DNA of 64,000 bases from Margaritifera margaritifera (GCA_029931535.1 JAQPZY010001561.1:496001-560000), one strand, 5' to 3'. Counted from the first letter of the stretch, positions 18,891 to 32,320 are shown. Notes: generated from the sequence alone by a model not told the origin. A program made the numbers and translations.

Positions 18891-19196
18891 CCTTGTCCTT
18901 GCTGCTGAGAGAATGTTGGAGCAAATGTTTTGATAGACCTGTGGTGTGGTTCACAGACGGTCCAAATCGTTCTATTCCTGTCTGGATCAACACATTTTTC
19001 CCCGGCTCTAGTAACGCCTGTTTAGGATTCTGTTTGTCGACCATAATGTTTTGGATCAGGGCATGATGCTTAAAGGCATGCAGTCCTTGGTTAACAAAAG
19101 GTTTAACGATCTGTACGACAGTAATAAAAGCGATTTGAACATATTCCCCAAACTATGTCCTCGTTGTCGAGCTACTCCTCGGTGCACGGGATTCAT
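17941..19196 (-). pseudogene. Polinton core-protein gene with its basic tail amplified into a 45-bp repeat
   Basis: Minus-strand start MNPVHRGVARQRGHSLGNMF (ATG 19194-19196) matches the beginning of small basic Polinton core proteins as I recall them (RQRGHGLGN-type start followed by FKSLL). Fragments of the middle follow in other frames, for example NPKQALLEPGKN near 19020. The C-terminal part reads QGQGKKRRIKT at about 18890 and then enters a tandem array in which one minus frame stays open and repeats a 15-residue basic unit, DKKKRRR(K/N)TLRQHGH. The ancestral tail therefore seems to have been a KKRRR nucleic-acid-binding segment. Frameshifts upstream make this a pseudogene. Confidence 0.6.
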
Positions 19197-20948
19197 GAAT
19201 TCAGACTCACTCGAGAATCGTTTGAGAAAATGAAGTTTCACCGTGACTTTTACTTTGGAGAATATACTATTTTGTCCGAGATCTCTTTTAATACCAATAT
19301 TCACACTATCAAAATACAATTTACTGACGGGACGCTAGTGCGGATAAATAAATTCTCGATTAACGTGATACATGTTTCCTCTTTTCTGGTCATCACTGTT
19401 TGAAATGGAAAAATTCACTCTAAGGAAATGGCTCTCAGCAACGGAGTGGAGGTGTCGCATTGTTTTCTACCACATGAGAGAACACAAAGATCAAATTGAG
19501 TTCTTCATTCAGTTAGATGGGGTATCGAAAGTACTTAAATAATCTGTTGTTGCAGTTGTCTTTGTAGTAGAGAGCTAGGTCCATATTTCCACCCAGAATA
19601 GCAAACAAACTTGGAGACATTTTGATGGACAGCGTTTTGCTGCTTTGAAATCTATGCGTAAACGACGAGTGGTTGCGTGACAATCGATTATCAGACGTCG
19701 TTTAGTTTTGGAGTGCGTCGCGAAACAGATAGTTGAAGATATTCCAAAACGTATCGACAATATGTCGACCATCAAAATAATGTCCTCAACTATTCTCATT
19801 TCATACATATTCAATCTATCATTGGCTGCCAAATGCGTTTTATTTTAGTAAAATCCACGGTCTTTTAAGGTCCACGTGTTCTTGTACTTGTTCGTTTAAT
19901 ACTGTGGTTTCACCTTTTTTCGTGGAGTACCATTTTTGTGAATTTCGTGATTGCTTCCAATTACGAATTTAATGACACAACAAAAAAAGCCTCATATATG
20001 ATCCGGACCCCCAACCACCCACCCATTTTCTTAGTAATGCATTCCTACCGATCAACAAAAAACATTTATTGGAAAATTCAGCTTCATTACTGTAATAAAA
20101 TATTGTCTTTACACGTGTTTGTTTTATTTCACCTCTTTCTGAACAATTTTTTTTAAAAAGCATTTTGTTTCAGTGCACATATATGTATGCAATTTCCGGT
20201 AGCTGCCGGTTCCACTCGCTGCCTTAAATTGATATGTGAGGTCAGTAAGGATAGAGAGAAAAGAGAAAAGAGAAAAATTAAAAAGCCTAAAGTATTTAAG
20301 TACTAGTATTATTAAAGTTTAAAAAAACGATAATTCAAAAATTCTTTATTCAAGTGGAAATGCCGTTGAAAATTCTTGCATGAAAAAATTGCACTTTTGT
20401 GATATATTCTGTGCAATTCTCTGTGATTTAAGATTTACCCACATTTCTATTCATCTGATTCTAGATAAGCATAGATAAATGAAAGCATTTATACTTGTAA
20501 TTACGGGTTGTAAACTTTACTGTTCAAATTTCAATCCTCCTGAAATCACGTATCATTGTATCCACGTCCTTTTAATCCAAAGGAACAACAAGATTGTAAA
20601 ATACTAAAATTATTGGCTTGACGCGCAAATTCTATTCATATATACACTTATTACAGCACAATACTAAAGCTTCACACGTCACTGATTTTCGGACAAAAGA
20701 ACCAAATAAAAATTGTATTAGTCAAGTCTCCTGGTACATGTAAACTTTTGCCGCGTAAATAATCCTGAAATTACAGAATGACACAGGTTCCGCTTTATCG
20801 AAGCCATGACAATTAGATCCGATCTCTGAGACATTGAATATTACCACTCTTAAGTCCTTACAAAACATTCAATTTGACAACCCGTCTTACATAACATGAT
20901 TTACTCATAAAATCTGGGAAAAGTAGTATGTACTCTTGAATGCCTTGC
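18891..20948. other. Polinton remnants then unannotated AT-rich sequence
   Basis: Up to about 19200 this is the core-gene pseudogene. The minus ORF at 19575-19832 (AANDRLNMYEMRIVEDIIL) may be a further Polinton fragment but I cannot assign it. From 19833 to 20948 I see no gene. Confidence 0.35.
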
Positions 20949-20949
20949 C

Positions 20950-21260
20950 AAAATGGTATTAAGGGATATGAAAGAGAAAATAAAGGAGTTCAAGCTCTCC
21001 TGCAATCACCAGAACACATAACTTTCCAGTGTCCACTAACAGTAGAACAGACTCTTGTCTAGCAGTGTATAGACGTCCACGCTATCAAACAGGGTTGTTT
21101 TTCTTGTGAACTCAGTTAAGAAGCTTTTTGATGATGCGCCACCAGAGAAAATCTTGAACTTTATTAAAGAATGTGGTTTATATAACAAAATCTGACCTTA
21201 TATTTTAACGGTGTTCCTCTGTACATATTTTTTAAAACATTATATATACCTTAAATGAAT
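20950..21260 (+). mobile_element. LINE C-terminal fragment
   Basis: Translations in neighbouring frames give SPEHITFQCPLTVEQTLV (about 21004-21060), a cysteine-containing C-terminal LINE segment, and PPEKILNFIKECGLYNKI (about 21143-21196), its usual ending. The same two segments occur on the minus strand at about 49.0-49.5 kb, so these are copies of one family. Confidence 0.65.
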
Positions 21261-21569
21261 TTTACAACTTTTTCCGTTTATCTTGTATCTTGTAGGACTA
21301 AATTTTCAGGTTTATTTGGAAGGGGTTGTCTTCCTACAGAGTGTAAACAAATTTACCTTTACATTTTTTAGAACAATGTTTAGTCGGCACTATATAGTCA
21401 GGATTGTGCTGATGTGTTGTTAAACATACATATATACATTTGTTCTGTTTCATTTTCTGCTTTGCTTGAGATGCAGTCGCTAGGATCTTTACGTTGAATA
21501 GTGCGCACACTTACATGTTCCGTACATGATACATTCGCCAATACACCAAGATGGCATCCAAATGGCTGA

Positions 21570-21570
<1 letters not shown>
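21261..21570. other. Unannotated
   Basis: Probable LINE 3' flank, then AT-rich sequence; no gene seen. Confidence 0.3.
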
Positions 21571-21632
<62 letters not shown>

Positions 21633-21649
21633 ACACACACACACACACA
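21571..21649. repeat. (TC)n(AC)n compound microsatellite
   Basis: TC units followed by AC units. Confidence 0.95.
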
Positions 21650-21887
21650 TTATATACTCTATCCACACACTACCTTTCCAATAATGCTGTTTATCTTTTC
21701 TATCTGCAGGGAAGAAGAGAATAGTAATCGGATTTTTCCTACTTTACCGTTGAACAATAATTACCTCGAGGTCAATATTGCGCAAGTCCAGCGTTACAAA
21801 TGAACACAAAATGAACTTCTTGTAATTTGTACCATGAAGACGATAAACGATAACGATAAACATTTTTTACAGGTAAACTCCCGATAG

Positions 21888-22100
21888 GTATAGGGCGCCC
21901 CGGGTGTCTGAGTGATCTAAGGCGCTCGCCTCTGTCTGCGTGGGTTCGAGTCTCAGGCTCGGCCGACGTGGATATGTGAGAAAGCTTGCCATAAGCTTGT
22001 CGTGGGTCGGTGGTTCTTCCCTGGGTTTAATATCCTGCCATATACTAGTGTCACAGTAAAGCAGTGTAAACATCTGCATATGAATAAATTACAAAAATCT
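21888..22100 (+). mobile_element. tRNA-derived SINE-like element
   Basis: GCCCCGGGTGTCTGAGTGAT starts a tRNA-like head with a box-A-like segment (GGTGTCTGAGTGATC) and a box-B-like segment (GGGTTCGAGTCTC at about 21947). An unrelated body of ~130 bp follows, ending in AATAAATTACAAAAA. The head lacks a clean mature tRNA fold, so SINE is preferred over a tRNA gene. Confidence 0.65.
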
Positions 22101-24020
22101 ACAACACACACAGCATCATGCTACGCTTGGTGTCGCAATATAAAAAGAAAACAAAATAAGGGACTATTTCTGTCAGCCATGATCTGAGGGCCATAAAACT
22201 GCATGAAATTGGTTGCATGATACGAACGATTCTTTCGGCGTGGAGAAGGTAGGCGGGGGGACCAGAAATCTCTTGCGTGAAAAGCATATGTTGCCTCCTT
22301 TTATTTTGTAGTTCGCTATATGCGAGATATTTGACAGGGTACAAAAACTAGCATTGGGCGCATACCTCTATCACAGGCACCTTCATTTTGTTTTTACTAA
22401 ATTGTAATAATTTCGCGCTGTAATACAAAAACCTTGTTTCAATATTTCACCTACAGGAAACGATTATTTTTAAGTGATTTTTCTAAGTATTCCATTATTA
22501 AACATAATAGATGCAATTGATGCTTCAAGGAATTTTTATTCCAGTACTTATTTGCTTTTTACGAGCTTTTTGTACGCGCTTTTTTTTTCTACAGTTTTGT
22601 CACGTATGGTAATACAGACAAAACAATACATACTACTGTGTCCATCCATATCAGGCTGTTAAGATTCAGAACCAATAAAAATACATGTAGTTCTAAAAAC
22701 ACTTTTACATAAAACATATAACTCAACACTTCGCTTCATTAGAGATGCGTGACATATGTACACAGAACAACTACTGCTATATCGCTTAATCATACGTCTC
22801 TGAAAACAATATAGCTACTTAACCATAAGTACCTGGCAATAACAACAACAACAACAACAACTCAGACATTATATGACCTCCAAGGCTTTAATTTTAAGAA
22901 TTATTAGCAATTTATTTCAAATTGATTAATTATGAAATGTTTTACAGAAAATCCATGCAAGAAATTATGGCTCATCGACACAATTATAAAATATTAAAAA
23001 TCAAAACTTTCTTACCTTATGCACAAGTTTCTTCTAAATGACACACAGAGTTAACCATATAATGATAAATACGTTGACTTATTAGATCAGGTTTTTAAAA
23101 TTGGTGCTATAAATGGGGTATGACATTATTAGGGTTTCAATAACATATACTGGTTGAAAAAAAATAACATGTTCTTAAATGTCAATGTCTGCAACAATGG
23201 GAGGAATAAATGTTTATTTTTTAAAGGTCTTACCTACAGTATAATAAAATATGATTATAATAAAATATGATTATAATAAAATATGAGTGTAATAAAATAT
23301 GATTTTACCATGAAAAACTACTTTCTAAATTTACCTGTTAATCATCATATAACGCTGTCTAAATTCACGTGTTCTAATTCCAAATTACCTTTGAAACTGG
23401 TCGATGATTGATTGGTCTTAAAGAAGAAAGGTCAGGGTCTGCTTGTTTTGTCATACTAACACTATCAGTGGTAAATATAGTTATATTATTGATACTGAAT
23501 TTTTTTTTTTTAATTTTGTTGTAGGAGTATTGAGGTAATAAGAAACTTGAGCACATTTATTTGAATTATAATTGACATTTTTTAAGCCTTGTAAAATATT
23601 TGTTTGTATATTGTTGTTTAGCTACAGTCTCACGCAGTTTGACAAAATAATCGTTTGTGTCATAGCTGTTACTTGGGTGTAAATAAACTTTGCTCTGTTC
23701 AACACGTACCGTATTAGCTGGCCCAAAACAGTGAAACGCGTTGGCCCGAATGTACCGTCGCCTAATTTTTGCACGCAGATTTATCAGGTCTGTGCGGTGA
23801 AAGAGACATTTGTCATAAATTTGACTTTGCCTGTGTATTTTCTGTTTGATGCAAAGTGTGGAAAAATTGTGAAATTAAACTCGTGTTCCGGCCCCCTCCC
23901 CCCCCCCTCCCGAATATCGTGTTTTAAAGAAGGTGAAGCTCAGACGTACGTAGAGATTTCCTCGGTTAAAGATAGAGAACCAAAGCTCACAATAAGGTCA
24001 TGTGTCATCTCGAAGTGGTA
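22101..24020. other. Unannotated AT-rich sequence
   Basis: No gene recognised on either strand. It contains a small 16-bp tandem repeat (about 23240-23305; unit ATAATAAAATATGATT, 4 copies), a short (ACA)n tract near 22845 and a C-run near 23890. Confidence 0.4.
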
Positions 24021-24700
24021 GTTCTGTGGTGTTTGTAAAGCGTCAATACTACCGGTACCGTTGCAACGGTATCCAAACATCGTGGCAACTCTAAACTTTG
24101 TTGGTGGAACGGTAATTTTTGTAGTTGAAACGATATTTTTAACATTGGTGTCGTTGCTATGGTATCTATATACCGTTGCAAAGATATTCACCCATCATTA
24201 CAACGATATTCAAATACCGGGTCAAGTGTATTTTTTGTAGTTGCAAAGGTTTATTTTATCGTTGCGGCTGTATGTTGTTGTTGTTTTTGTTGTTGTTGTT
24301 GTTGTAACAGCTTATTGTTTGTATTTTTTCTACATTTGCAATGGCATCTTTGTCGTTGGAACGGATTATTATATCGTTGCATTACCGTTGCAACTGTAAA
24401 ATAAAATGTTAGCGTTGAGATCATAAAAACTACGTCTTCTACAGTGATATTAACGTTGCAACGACAAAATATATCACTGCAAAGCAAAGCAAAAAATAAA
24501 TTTTAAAAAAACACACACAAAAAAAACACAAGAAAAAAACAAACAAAGCATAACACCGATATTTTAGAACCAATGCAATGTTAGGTGAATATCATCGACA
24601 CATTATATAAATGCAAAAATGACCATTGCATCAAAAAAATTTGGCATTGTAACGATATTTGGATACCGCTGCAACGGCACCGATAGTTTTGAATAAAAAT
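24021..24700. repeat. Region of degenerate GTTGCAACGRTATT-like words
   Basis: Words such as ACCGTTGCAACGGTAT, GTTGCTATGGTAT, CCGTTGCAAAGATATT, TTACAACGATATTC and CGCTGCAACGGCACC recur in both orientations at irregular spacing. There is no clear period; a (GTT)n tract lies near 24280. Confidence 0.45.
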
Positions 24701-24859
24701 ATGACTGTGAATTAGCGTCTGCTCCGGATGAGATATCTCGACTGTTTGCTAGGTGTTTTTTTCTAAATTGTAAATTCAATCTACAGACACATTTGTAAAT
24801 TATGAACAAACGGAAGGGTTCTGTATTGATTTAATCATGAACAAATGGACGGGTTCTGT

Positions 24860-27115
24860 ATTGATTAACCTGTCTTTAAAGAAAAATGTAGCTATCAAGA
24901 AATAGCCCGTGTCTTAAAACAGCTCAGACTTAGAAAAGACCAGGACATTGATGGTATTCAAAATGAACATTTACGTTACGATGGAACAAACTCACAAAAT
25001 TCATTACAATGTGTTTTTAGCGGGATAATAGACCTGTGTTATATACCTTGCGATTGGAAAGTAGGTTTAATTGTCCCCATATTTAAAGGTGGGGAGAAAT
25101 CTAACAGTGACCCTGACAATTATAGAGCATTTTCCATGTTGCCTGTATTATACAAACTATTTGAAAAGTGCTTCTTCAAAAGATGAACTTGATGGTGTAA
25201 TAACACTATATATAACTTCCCTAATACCGAACAACAGGGGTTTCAAAAGGGACTGAGTAGTATAACAACATCTTTCAATCTACACGAAGCTGTGTTTTTC
25301 CACTTTAGAACAAGGATCAAGAGTGTTTGCTGCTTTCTTAGATATTCAAAAGGCATTTGACACTGTGAATCACGACGGACTTTTCCTAAAACTCAGAAAA
25401 CTTGGCACGCAAGGAAGATTTTACATGTAATAAAGAAATCGTACTCAAATATTCAAAGCATTGTCATGATGAACGAATCAAAATCCGAAACTTTTCCACA
25501 AGAACGTGGCATTCGGCAGGTAGGTGTTTATTCAACATTTTTATATCTTGTTTATATCAATAACCTTTTACAGTAATTATATGAGTCAAAATTAGGGATA
25601 CTTACTGGGTCCACTCCACCTGGAAATCTAGCTCTAGCCGATGATATAACTCTGCTCGCAAACTCACCAATCCATTTGTAAAAGATGCTTGATATATGTA
25701 ACAGCTACTCCCAAACATGAAACTTCACCTTCAACTTTAGTAAAAGGGGTGTATTCGTTTTTAATCATACAAACAACATGCGAGACGTTTAACTGGAAAT
25801 TAGGCAATCATACTATCCTTTTTTTTTAAATGTAACCTAGCATGTTGGATTTCCTGTGTGTTCCAATATGTAATGTTTGTCAAAGGTAGACAGTGCTTGT
25901 AATAAAGACAGAAAATCATTTTATTCTCTTGTAGGGTTGGCACAAATGAAGCTAGATCAAATCCTCTTACTTACGTCAGTTTGTATAAAACAAATTGTGA
26001 TACCATCAGCCCTTTATGGTTGTGAAGTTTGGTCCAATATTAGACTCAAGATTTAAGAAAGCTCGATGTATTTCAGCATCATTGTACCAAAATTCCGCAA
26101 GGCTTTCTTCACACCACACAGTCAGGAACGAGCGAACGTTTACTGGGGATACATGGAATTGTATCAAAAATTGATAAAAGGAAACTGAACTTTCTTGGTA
26201 AATTATGCCATCTTCCAGAAAATGTAACATGTAAAAGAATATTTTTATTCAGATTATATCTATATCTTTCTTGAAAAGATGTTATAAAACAGAAAGATTT
26301 TATTCCCGATATATGTAGCATTTTGCACAATATAATATTTATGAATTTATTAAAATTTTTGTTAGAGACAAAATATTTCCAGAAAAAATACAATGGAAAC
26401 AAATTATAAAATATGCTACCCATAAGTATGAAAACGAGCGCTTTACAAACTTATGCCATACTGCCATGTCCTACAAAAGAGTAAACAATGTTCATACTTC
26501 TATAAAACCTTCAAGTTTATGTCAAATTCCAAACACGACAAGAGATTTACAGATAATTACATCTCTTGCAAATGTTCTGATAACGGTTCAAATTAGTGCC
26601 ATAACTTTGACCTTCGTCTTGGTGTGTTCCTTCACAATATATCAAATGAGAAATATATTCAATATCTTCTGGGTAGGGAATTTCCCAACGGTGTCGGTTT
26701 AGACGAGCCCGAATACTAATAAATTTTATGTCTGCTTCATTATTATCTGCATCTGTACTGCATGAATTGTTTTCTTAGTAACAAGATTGATTTTCAAATT
26801 ATTTAAGTTTGGAAGACATGTGACGGTAGGAATATTCATAGTCATGTGTTTTTGCTTGCTATTTTTGACATTACATATAAAATATTATTTATTGTAACAA
26901 AAATAATAATGATGTGTAAAATAATCAAGCGCGCCTTACTTTTCAATAAGAATGGTATTCTCATATGAGAATCCCCAAAGGGAAGCTGCGCTTGTAAAGG
27001 GCTTCCTCTCATCTACACCTTTGTTAATTGTACATAACATATGCATTATTTTGTATCTTTTCCTTTTTTGTATACTTTATCTCTGAAAAGATGAAATAAA
27101 GATTGATGATGACCC
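24860..27115 (+). mobile_element. LINE relic with RT domain and 3' end
   Basis: Frames in succession give LRLRKDQD-like and KVGRNLTVTL pieces, RT motif A FLDIQKAFDTVNHDGLF (about 25335-25385), and the active-site box LADDITLLANS (ADD codons 25637-25645). Later pieces resemble the post-RT region (QIVIPSALYGCEVWSN-like near 26000). The 3' part has ATGAAATAAAGATTGATGATGA (27096-27117), a typical LINE tail. Many stops; dead. Confidence 0.8.
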
Positions 27116-27255
27116 TTTTCGTACACCATATAATTCCCAAGTGCAAATATCAGGCAGACATAGATACGAGCCTATGAGCATATGTTGATGCTTTCGTGTT
27201 ATTTTATGTGTGATAATAAAATACTATTACAGCTGTCGCCGATGGAATGAATTAG

Positions 27256-27259
<4 letters not shown>

Positions 27260-27319
<60 letters not shown>
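27260..27319. repeat. (TA)n microsatellite
   Basis: About 29 TA units. Confidence 0.95.
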
Positions 27320-27320
<1 letters not shown>

Positions 27321-27429
27321 TCTTAGGAGTAAAGCAGTTTTGATCCGCTATTTTACAGCAATATTTAAAGCAAATCTATGATTGTTTACTGGGTTCTTGG
27401 GAATCATCTCGAAGTATAACCGAGTGAAA

Positions 27430-27433
<4 letters not shown>

Positions 27434-27486
<53 letters not shown>
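27434..27486. repeat. (CT)n microsatellite
   Basis: About 26 CT units. Confidence 0.95.
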
Positions 27487-27493
<7 letters not shown>

Positions 27494-27889
27494 AAGTAAT
27501 TAGTAATTAAAAGATGGTAATTGTTTTCATCTTTTTGAAATATTTCAATTTTTAGACGTAACTCTTTGTCGAATGTGTGTCCTGTGTATATACATAATCA
27601 TAGGCCAGTTTCTTCCCATACAACCAAACCTTCTCGACTTACAAGTCTTAACCAAGGCCGGATTAAAGACGGAGCAAATGGAACAGTTGCTCAAGGGCAA
27701 CGCTGGAATGGGGCGAGGGGGGGGGGGGGGGCGCTTTTTTAAATTGGTCCAGGACCTCTTACCACCTTAATCAGGCCGTGGTCTATACCAGTTTTTATTC
27801 CTTTTTATCGACACATACGTTGTCATCCAAAATTCAATCAGGGTTTAGAAACTCCACTCCTGTCAGACTGCTTTAATTAACATTACTAA

Positions 27890-28765
27890 TATTTTTGTGT
27901 CAGGAAATAGATAAGGGGAATCGTATTGGTGTATTACTGTTAGATTTCAGAAAAGCGGTTTACCTGGTTTATCACAATATTCTACTATTGAAATTAGGAA
28001 TACAGCTGTATCTTTATTTAGCTAAATACTGACATGTCTAACTTTTCCATTTGATGTACTAAGAATGCTTTGTACATAAGTTCAAAAAAAAAAGAAAAGA
28101 AAAAAAGAAACAAACATAAAACTAAAACAACGTTTTTATTAATTGGCATTGCACAAAAGAAAAGGAGAATGCAAAATAATATTTTTGTATACTGCGGCAT
28201 GACAAACCTGAATGTGTAACTCATGACAAACATTTAGGAGTCATAGAATCACAGAATAAACAATTTCCTTCAAGTTATTTCATTTTCAAAGAATAACGAA
28301 TATTTTAACGCCCGAATCAAGAACTACATTTTACAACTGTTTGATGTTACCTCATTTTGATTATTATTTGGGACATTGTTCATCTTAGTTTTTTAAACGC
28401 ATTGAACGCCTGCAAAATAATGTGGCTATAACGCTTTTAGATAAAAAATATTAAATACCCACTGAAACTTTATTTGAAGAACTCAAATAGTTTCTTATTA
28501 AAGATATTGTAAAATACGACGAATCAGTCCTGACGTACAAAGTTCAAAACAACCTGGCACCATATTATCTGAATACTTTGACCCCAGTCTCCGAAGTTCA
28601 AAGTCCAATCACGTGTTCTTTTACTAAAAATTAACTTAGTAAACTTGAACAGAAGACTGAAATGCTTGAAAGGAATTTTACATACAATGGTGTTTTAATT
28701 TCAAATATACATCTCGACCGTGTGTGAGATGAACCTTCGACTCAACAGTCCATCAGAATAAAGTA

Positions 28766-28817
<52 letters not shown>
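27890..28817 (+). mobile_element. LINE relic ending in (ATT)n
   Basis: GVLLLDFRKAVYLVYHNILL (about 27931-27990) is RT motif A with the catalytic Asp kept (LDF). Later pieces, with frameshifts, include YFDPSLRSSKSN-like sequence near the C-terminus, and the element ends in a (TTA)n run (28768-28817), a common LINE tail. An insertion or deletion has removed the active-site box region. Confidence 0.6.
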
Positions 28818-29165
28818 TATCGTCATATACTACTCTACGTGTTATGTAGTCTAAGGTAAATACAAGCTGGTTGATTGATTGATTGATTAAAGTTGTCGAT
28901 AACCTATGAATGTAATTACTTTGTTGTACCTCATTCTCTACCGTGGCTTATAGTTACGGTGTATACGTGTACTGACGTAGATATGCGTAGTGGCATAGAA
29001 CGACAGTTCTTTTATACTTATCTCTTACCTGTATGTACCTGATTACACAAGAAACAACATGTATATGGGCTCCGCTAGTCAATGGATGGGACACGTGGAT
29101 TTTTTGGGTAAATAGGAAGTATCTGGCTTCCATGTTAAGATAGAGAATAGGTATGTACTAACCAC

Positions 29166-29168
<3 letters not shown>
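28818..29168. other. Unannotated
   Basis: AT-rich sequence with no recognised feature. Confidence 0.35.

Positions 29169-29238
<70 letters not shown>
29169..29238. repeat. (CT)n microsatellite
   Basis: About 35 CT units. Confidence 0.95.
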
Positions 29239-29239
<1 letters not shown>

Positions 29240-30879
29240 AGATGCATGCTATGCCAGTCAGGGTTTGTCTTTACGTATATCTCACTGGACGTGACACAGA
29301 CCAATATATTTCTTCCTTTGCTACAATCACGCTCAGACATTACCACCACCCTGGCACCATATATGAGCAGTTCATGAAATTTCGGGGACCAAATAAATTA
29401 CCTAATTATTCATCAACATGTGTCAATCCACCAAAATTAAACCGGTTTTTCCCTTGTCCACTCAGCCCGTCCACTGCCCCCACTACTTCAGTGATGGATG
29501 GGAAGTGGTGGAGGTGGGGGTGTTACATCTGCGGGGGGTTTGGGGATTGGGTTGGGTTCGTAGGGTAGGTTTTTTCACTCTAAAAATGTCGGGTATATGT
29601 TTGGTGAAACTTAAGGTAGGTACATCTGTTCGTTTTATTATCTTCTGTGTAAAGGCGAAGAAGGGGGTTGGGTGGGGGTGGGTTGTCCAATTTATTTCCC
29701 TTATGATTTGCAATTATCTTGCCCCTCCTAGTAAATATTGACCGCACCTTTACATTTTAAACCGCCAGCAGTTACCTTCTACCATTAATAAACAATTTAC
29801 ATGATCTACGCTTCACACCCTCGGAAGATGTACTAACAATCTTGTTGTTAGTGACACAAGTGTACGACAGATAGTGACCAAACAAATGGCCGTTAAAAAT
29901 GATTTGCTTTAATTAGATATGGGATATTTGGAATACAGAGCAAGTAGAGAGGCAAACTGATATAACTACACGTAATCATCAGGGAATTCTCTATACAGGC
30001 AAGCTGACAATTAAATAAAGTGGAGGAAAATTGTGAAATTTTTGCGGTAGTCGAGTAATTTTAGCTGAAAATTGAACGCTATAACATTATTAGTGAGACC
30101 TTTGTCTGCAGCAAGATTTTTTTTTATAGTCGTTGTGGACAATTTTCAATCATCGCCTAACATGTCTTTAATGTACACACGAAGAAAATAATTCCTGCCT
30201 TAAATAGTTATAAATCTATACATGGCAGAACTCGGGTAAATATCAAAGTAGTTCTCTTTTCCTATGATTAAAAAAAAAAAACTATAAAAAAAACTTGTCA
30301 ATTATTTGTTTCCATGGAGTCGCGAGACAAATTTACTTCAGAGTAACTCTTGTAGGGTCCCAGAGTTAAAAACTGATGAAAAAGCAGAAAACTTATAATT
30401 AGTACACACCTTTATAACAGCAGGCTTGCCATTACGGGAAGCTAATTTGAAATGATGGTACGTCATTAGACACCTAAGAAGGTTATCAATGACTGTTACA
30501 GTACCGACTTCAGAAATTCCTTGTTATGGCCAAGAGTTGTTAGTAATTTTAGGTCGCTGAATGCAGACTAAATCATCTATAACAGTCTGTAAATTAGCGT
30601 TAAAAATGAGTCATTCAGTGGAATATATACTGCACCTGGTTTTAAAATACATTGAAACTGATACCCGACACTAGATTCAGAATGCATGTACTCCGCAGCT
30701 CTAAACATGACTATACAACCTTCAGTCGTGCTTCAGTAATTTTGATCATTCCCACGCCAGCATTAAGCATTTTACTAACAGTAGGTCCTGAGGGGAGAAA
30801 AAAATCCTTCATTTCTGGCAACAGGTAAAACTGCTGTAGTAAAATTATTGACCTGTATTAAATAGCTTTTTAACAATCG
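29239..30879. other. Unannotated
   Basis: Includes G-rich tracts near 29500-29690 that create spurious ORFs; no gene or element recognised. Confidence 0.35.
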
Positions 30880-31530
30880 AATACATCAGATTTTTGTATT
30901 ACAATAGCTTTTTAACAATAGAATACATTATATATTTGTATTCCAATAGCTTTTAAACAATGGAATACATCAGATTTTTATATTACAATAGCTTTTTAAC
31001 AATAGAATACATTATATATTTGTATTCCAATAGCTTTTTAACAATGGAATACATTATATATTTGTATTACAATAGCTTTTTAACAATAGAATACATCACA
31101 TTTTTGTATTACGATAGCTTTTTAACAATAGAATACATTATATATTTGTATTACAATAGCTTTTTAACAATATAATACATCAGATTTCGTATTACAATAG
31201 CTTTTTACAAATAGAATACATTATATATTTGTATTCCAATAGCTTTTTAACAATGGAATACATCACATTTTTGTATTACAATAGCTTTTTAACAATGGAA
31301 TACATTCTATATTTGTATTACAATAGCTTTGTAACAATAGAATACATTATATATTTGTATTACAATACCTTTTTAACAATGGAATACATCAGATGTTTGT
31401 ATTACAATAGCTTTTTAACAATAGAATACATTATATATTTGTATTACAATAGCTTTTTAACAATATAATACATTATATATTTGTATTACAATAGCTTTTT
31501 AACAATGGAATACATCAGATTTTTGTATTC
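30880..31530. repeat. 42-bp minisatellite, about 15 copies
   Basis: Units contain ATAGCTTTTTAACAATRGAA, then TACATTATATATTTGTATT, or the variant TACATCAGATTTTTGTATT. The two variants alternate irregularly. Confidence 0.92.
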
Positions 31531-31924
31531 AGATATATAACAAACTTTACGATTCAATGGAAGGAAAAAGGGAAGGAACTTCAGTTCACATCGACAACGA
31601 TTATCGTTACCCTTCCCTGACCACCCCTCCAGCTTACATAACCATATGCAATATATATGCTCCGTTTCAACCCCTCTCGCATGGACGATCCGAAGTGCAA
31701 AGTCTGCGTCAAATTAAAACAAAAGTATAGTTTGCGTTTTTTTATATTAATTCCTTCATTCATTCTTTCTGTCTTTCAGTCAGTCCTTCATTCATTCATT
31801 CATCCTTTCGCCCTTTCTCCTCATTTCCATTTTCTACCTCTCTACATCAATATCTTGCTGGCAAGTTTATCATGAAGAGAAATTGGTAAATGTAAAATGC
31901 TATATGCCGTGAGTTAAGACTTAT

Positions 31925-32320
31925 AGTATCACAAGAGCTTCTGTGATATGAGAAGCACGTACCATGTACTAGACTTACAGTATCACACGAGTTTTTGCGA
32001 TACGAGAAGCACGTATCATGTACTAGATTTACTGTATTACGAAAGTTTTTGCGATATGAGAAGCACGTACCATGCACTAGATTTACTGTATCACGAAAGT
32101 TTTTGCAATATGAGAAGCACGTACCATGCACTAGATTTACTGTATCACGAGAGTTTTTGCGATGTGAGATGCACACATCATGTACTAGACTTACTGTATC
32201 ACGCGAGTTTTTGCGATATGAGAAGCTCACATCATCTACTAGACTTACTGTATCACGAGAATTTTTGCGATATGAGAAGCACACATCATCTACTAGACTT
32301 ACTGTATCACAAGAGATTAC
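31925..32320. repeat. 54-bp minisatellite, about 7 copies
   Basis: Units contain GAGAAGCACGTACCATGCAC, TAGATTTACTGTATCACGA and GTTTTTGCGATAT. Confidence 0.9.

Larger units (their letters stand above)
16690..19832 (-). mobile_element. Second Polinton relic, F54H12.2 lineage
   Basis: Reading the minus strand from high to low coordinates gives fragments of a small basic core protein (from 19196), an F54H12.2-like minor capsid protein (from 17878), an unassigned ORF (17163-16939) and an adenain-type protease fragment (16830-16690). That set and order fit Polintons, but the minor capsid protein differs from that of the element at 1-12791, so this is a different lineage. All genes are broken. The edges are uncertain. 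Confidence 0.75.

Noticed and set aside
17968..18933. 321-residue plus-strand ORF (FFYVSFSCRVRVVLM repeats)
   Set aside because: It is the reverse of the Polinton core-gene repeat; the minus strand connects to recognised coding sequence and the plus strand does not.
21888..21960. A functional tRNA gene
   Set aside because: Boxes A and B are present, but the arms do not fold cleanly and a SINE-like body follows; the same applies at 43315 and 55365.
29242..29741. Two 107-108-residue ORFs
   Set aside because: They follow G-rich low-complexity DNA and show no domain or codon signal.
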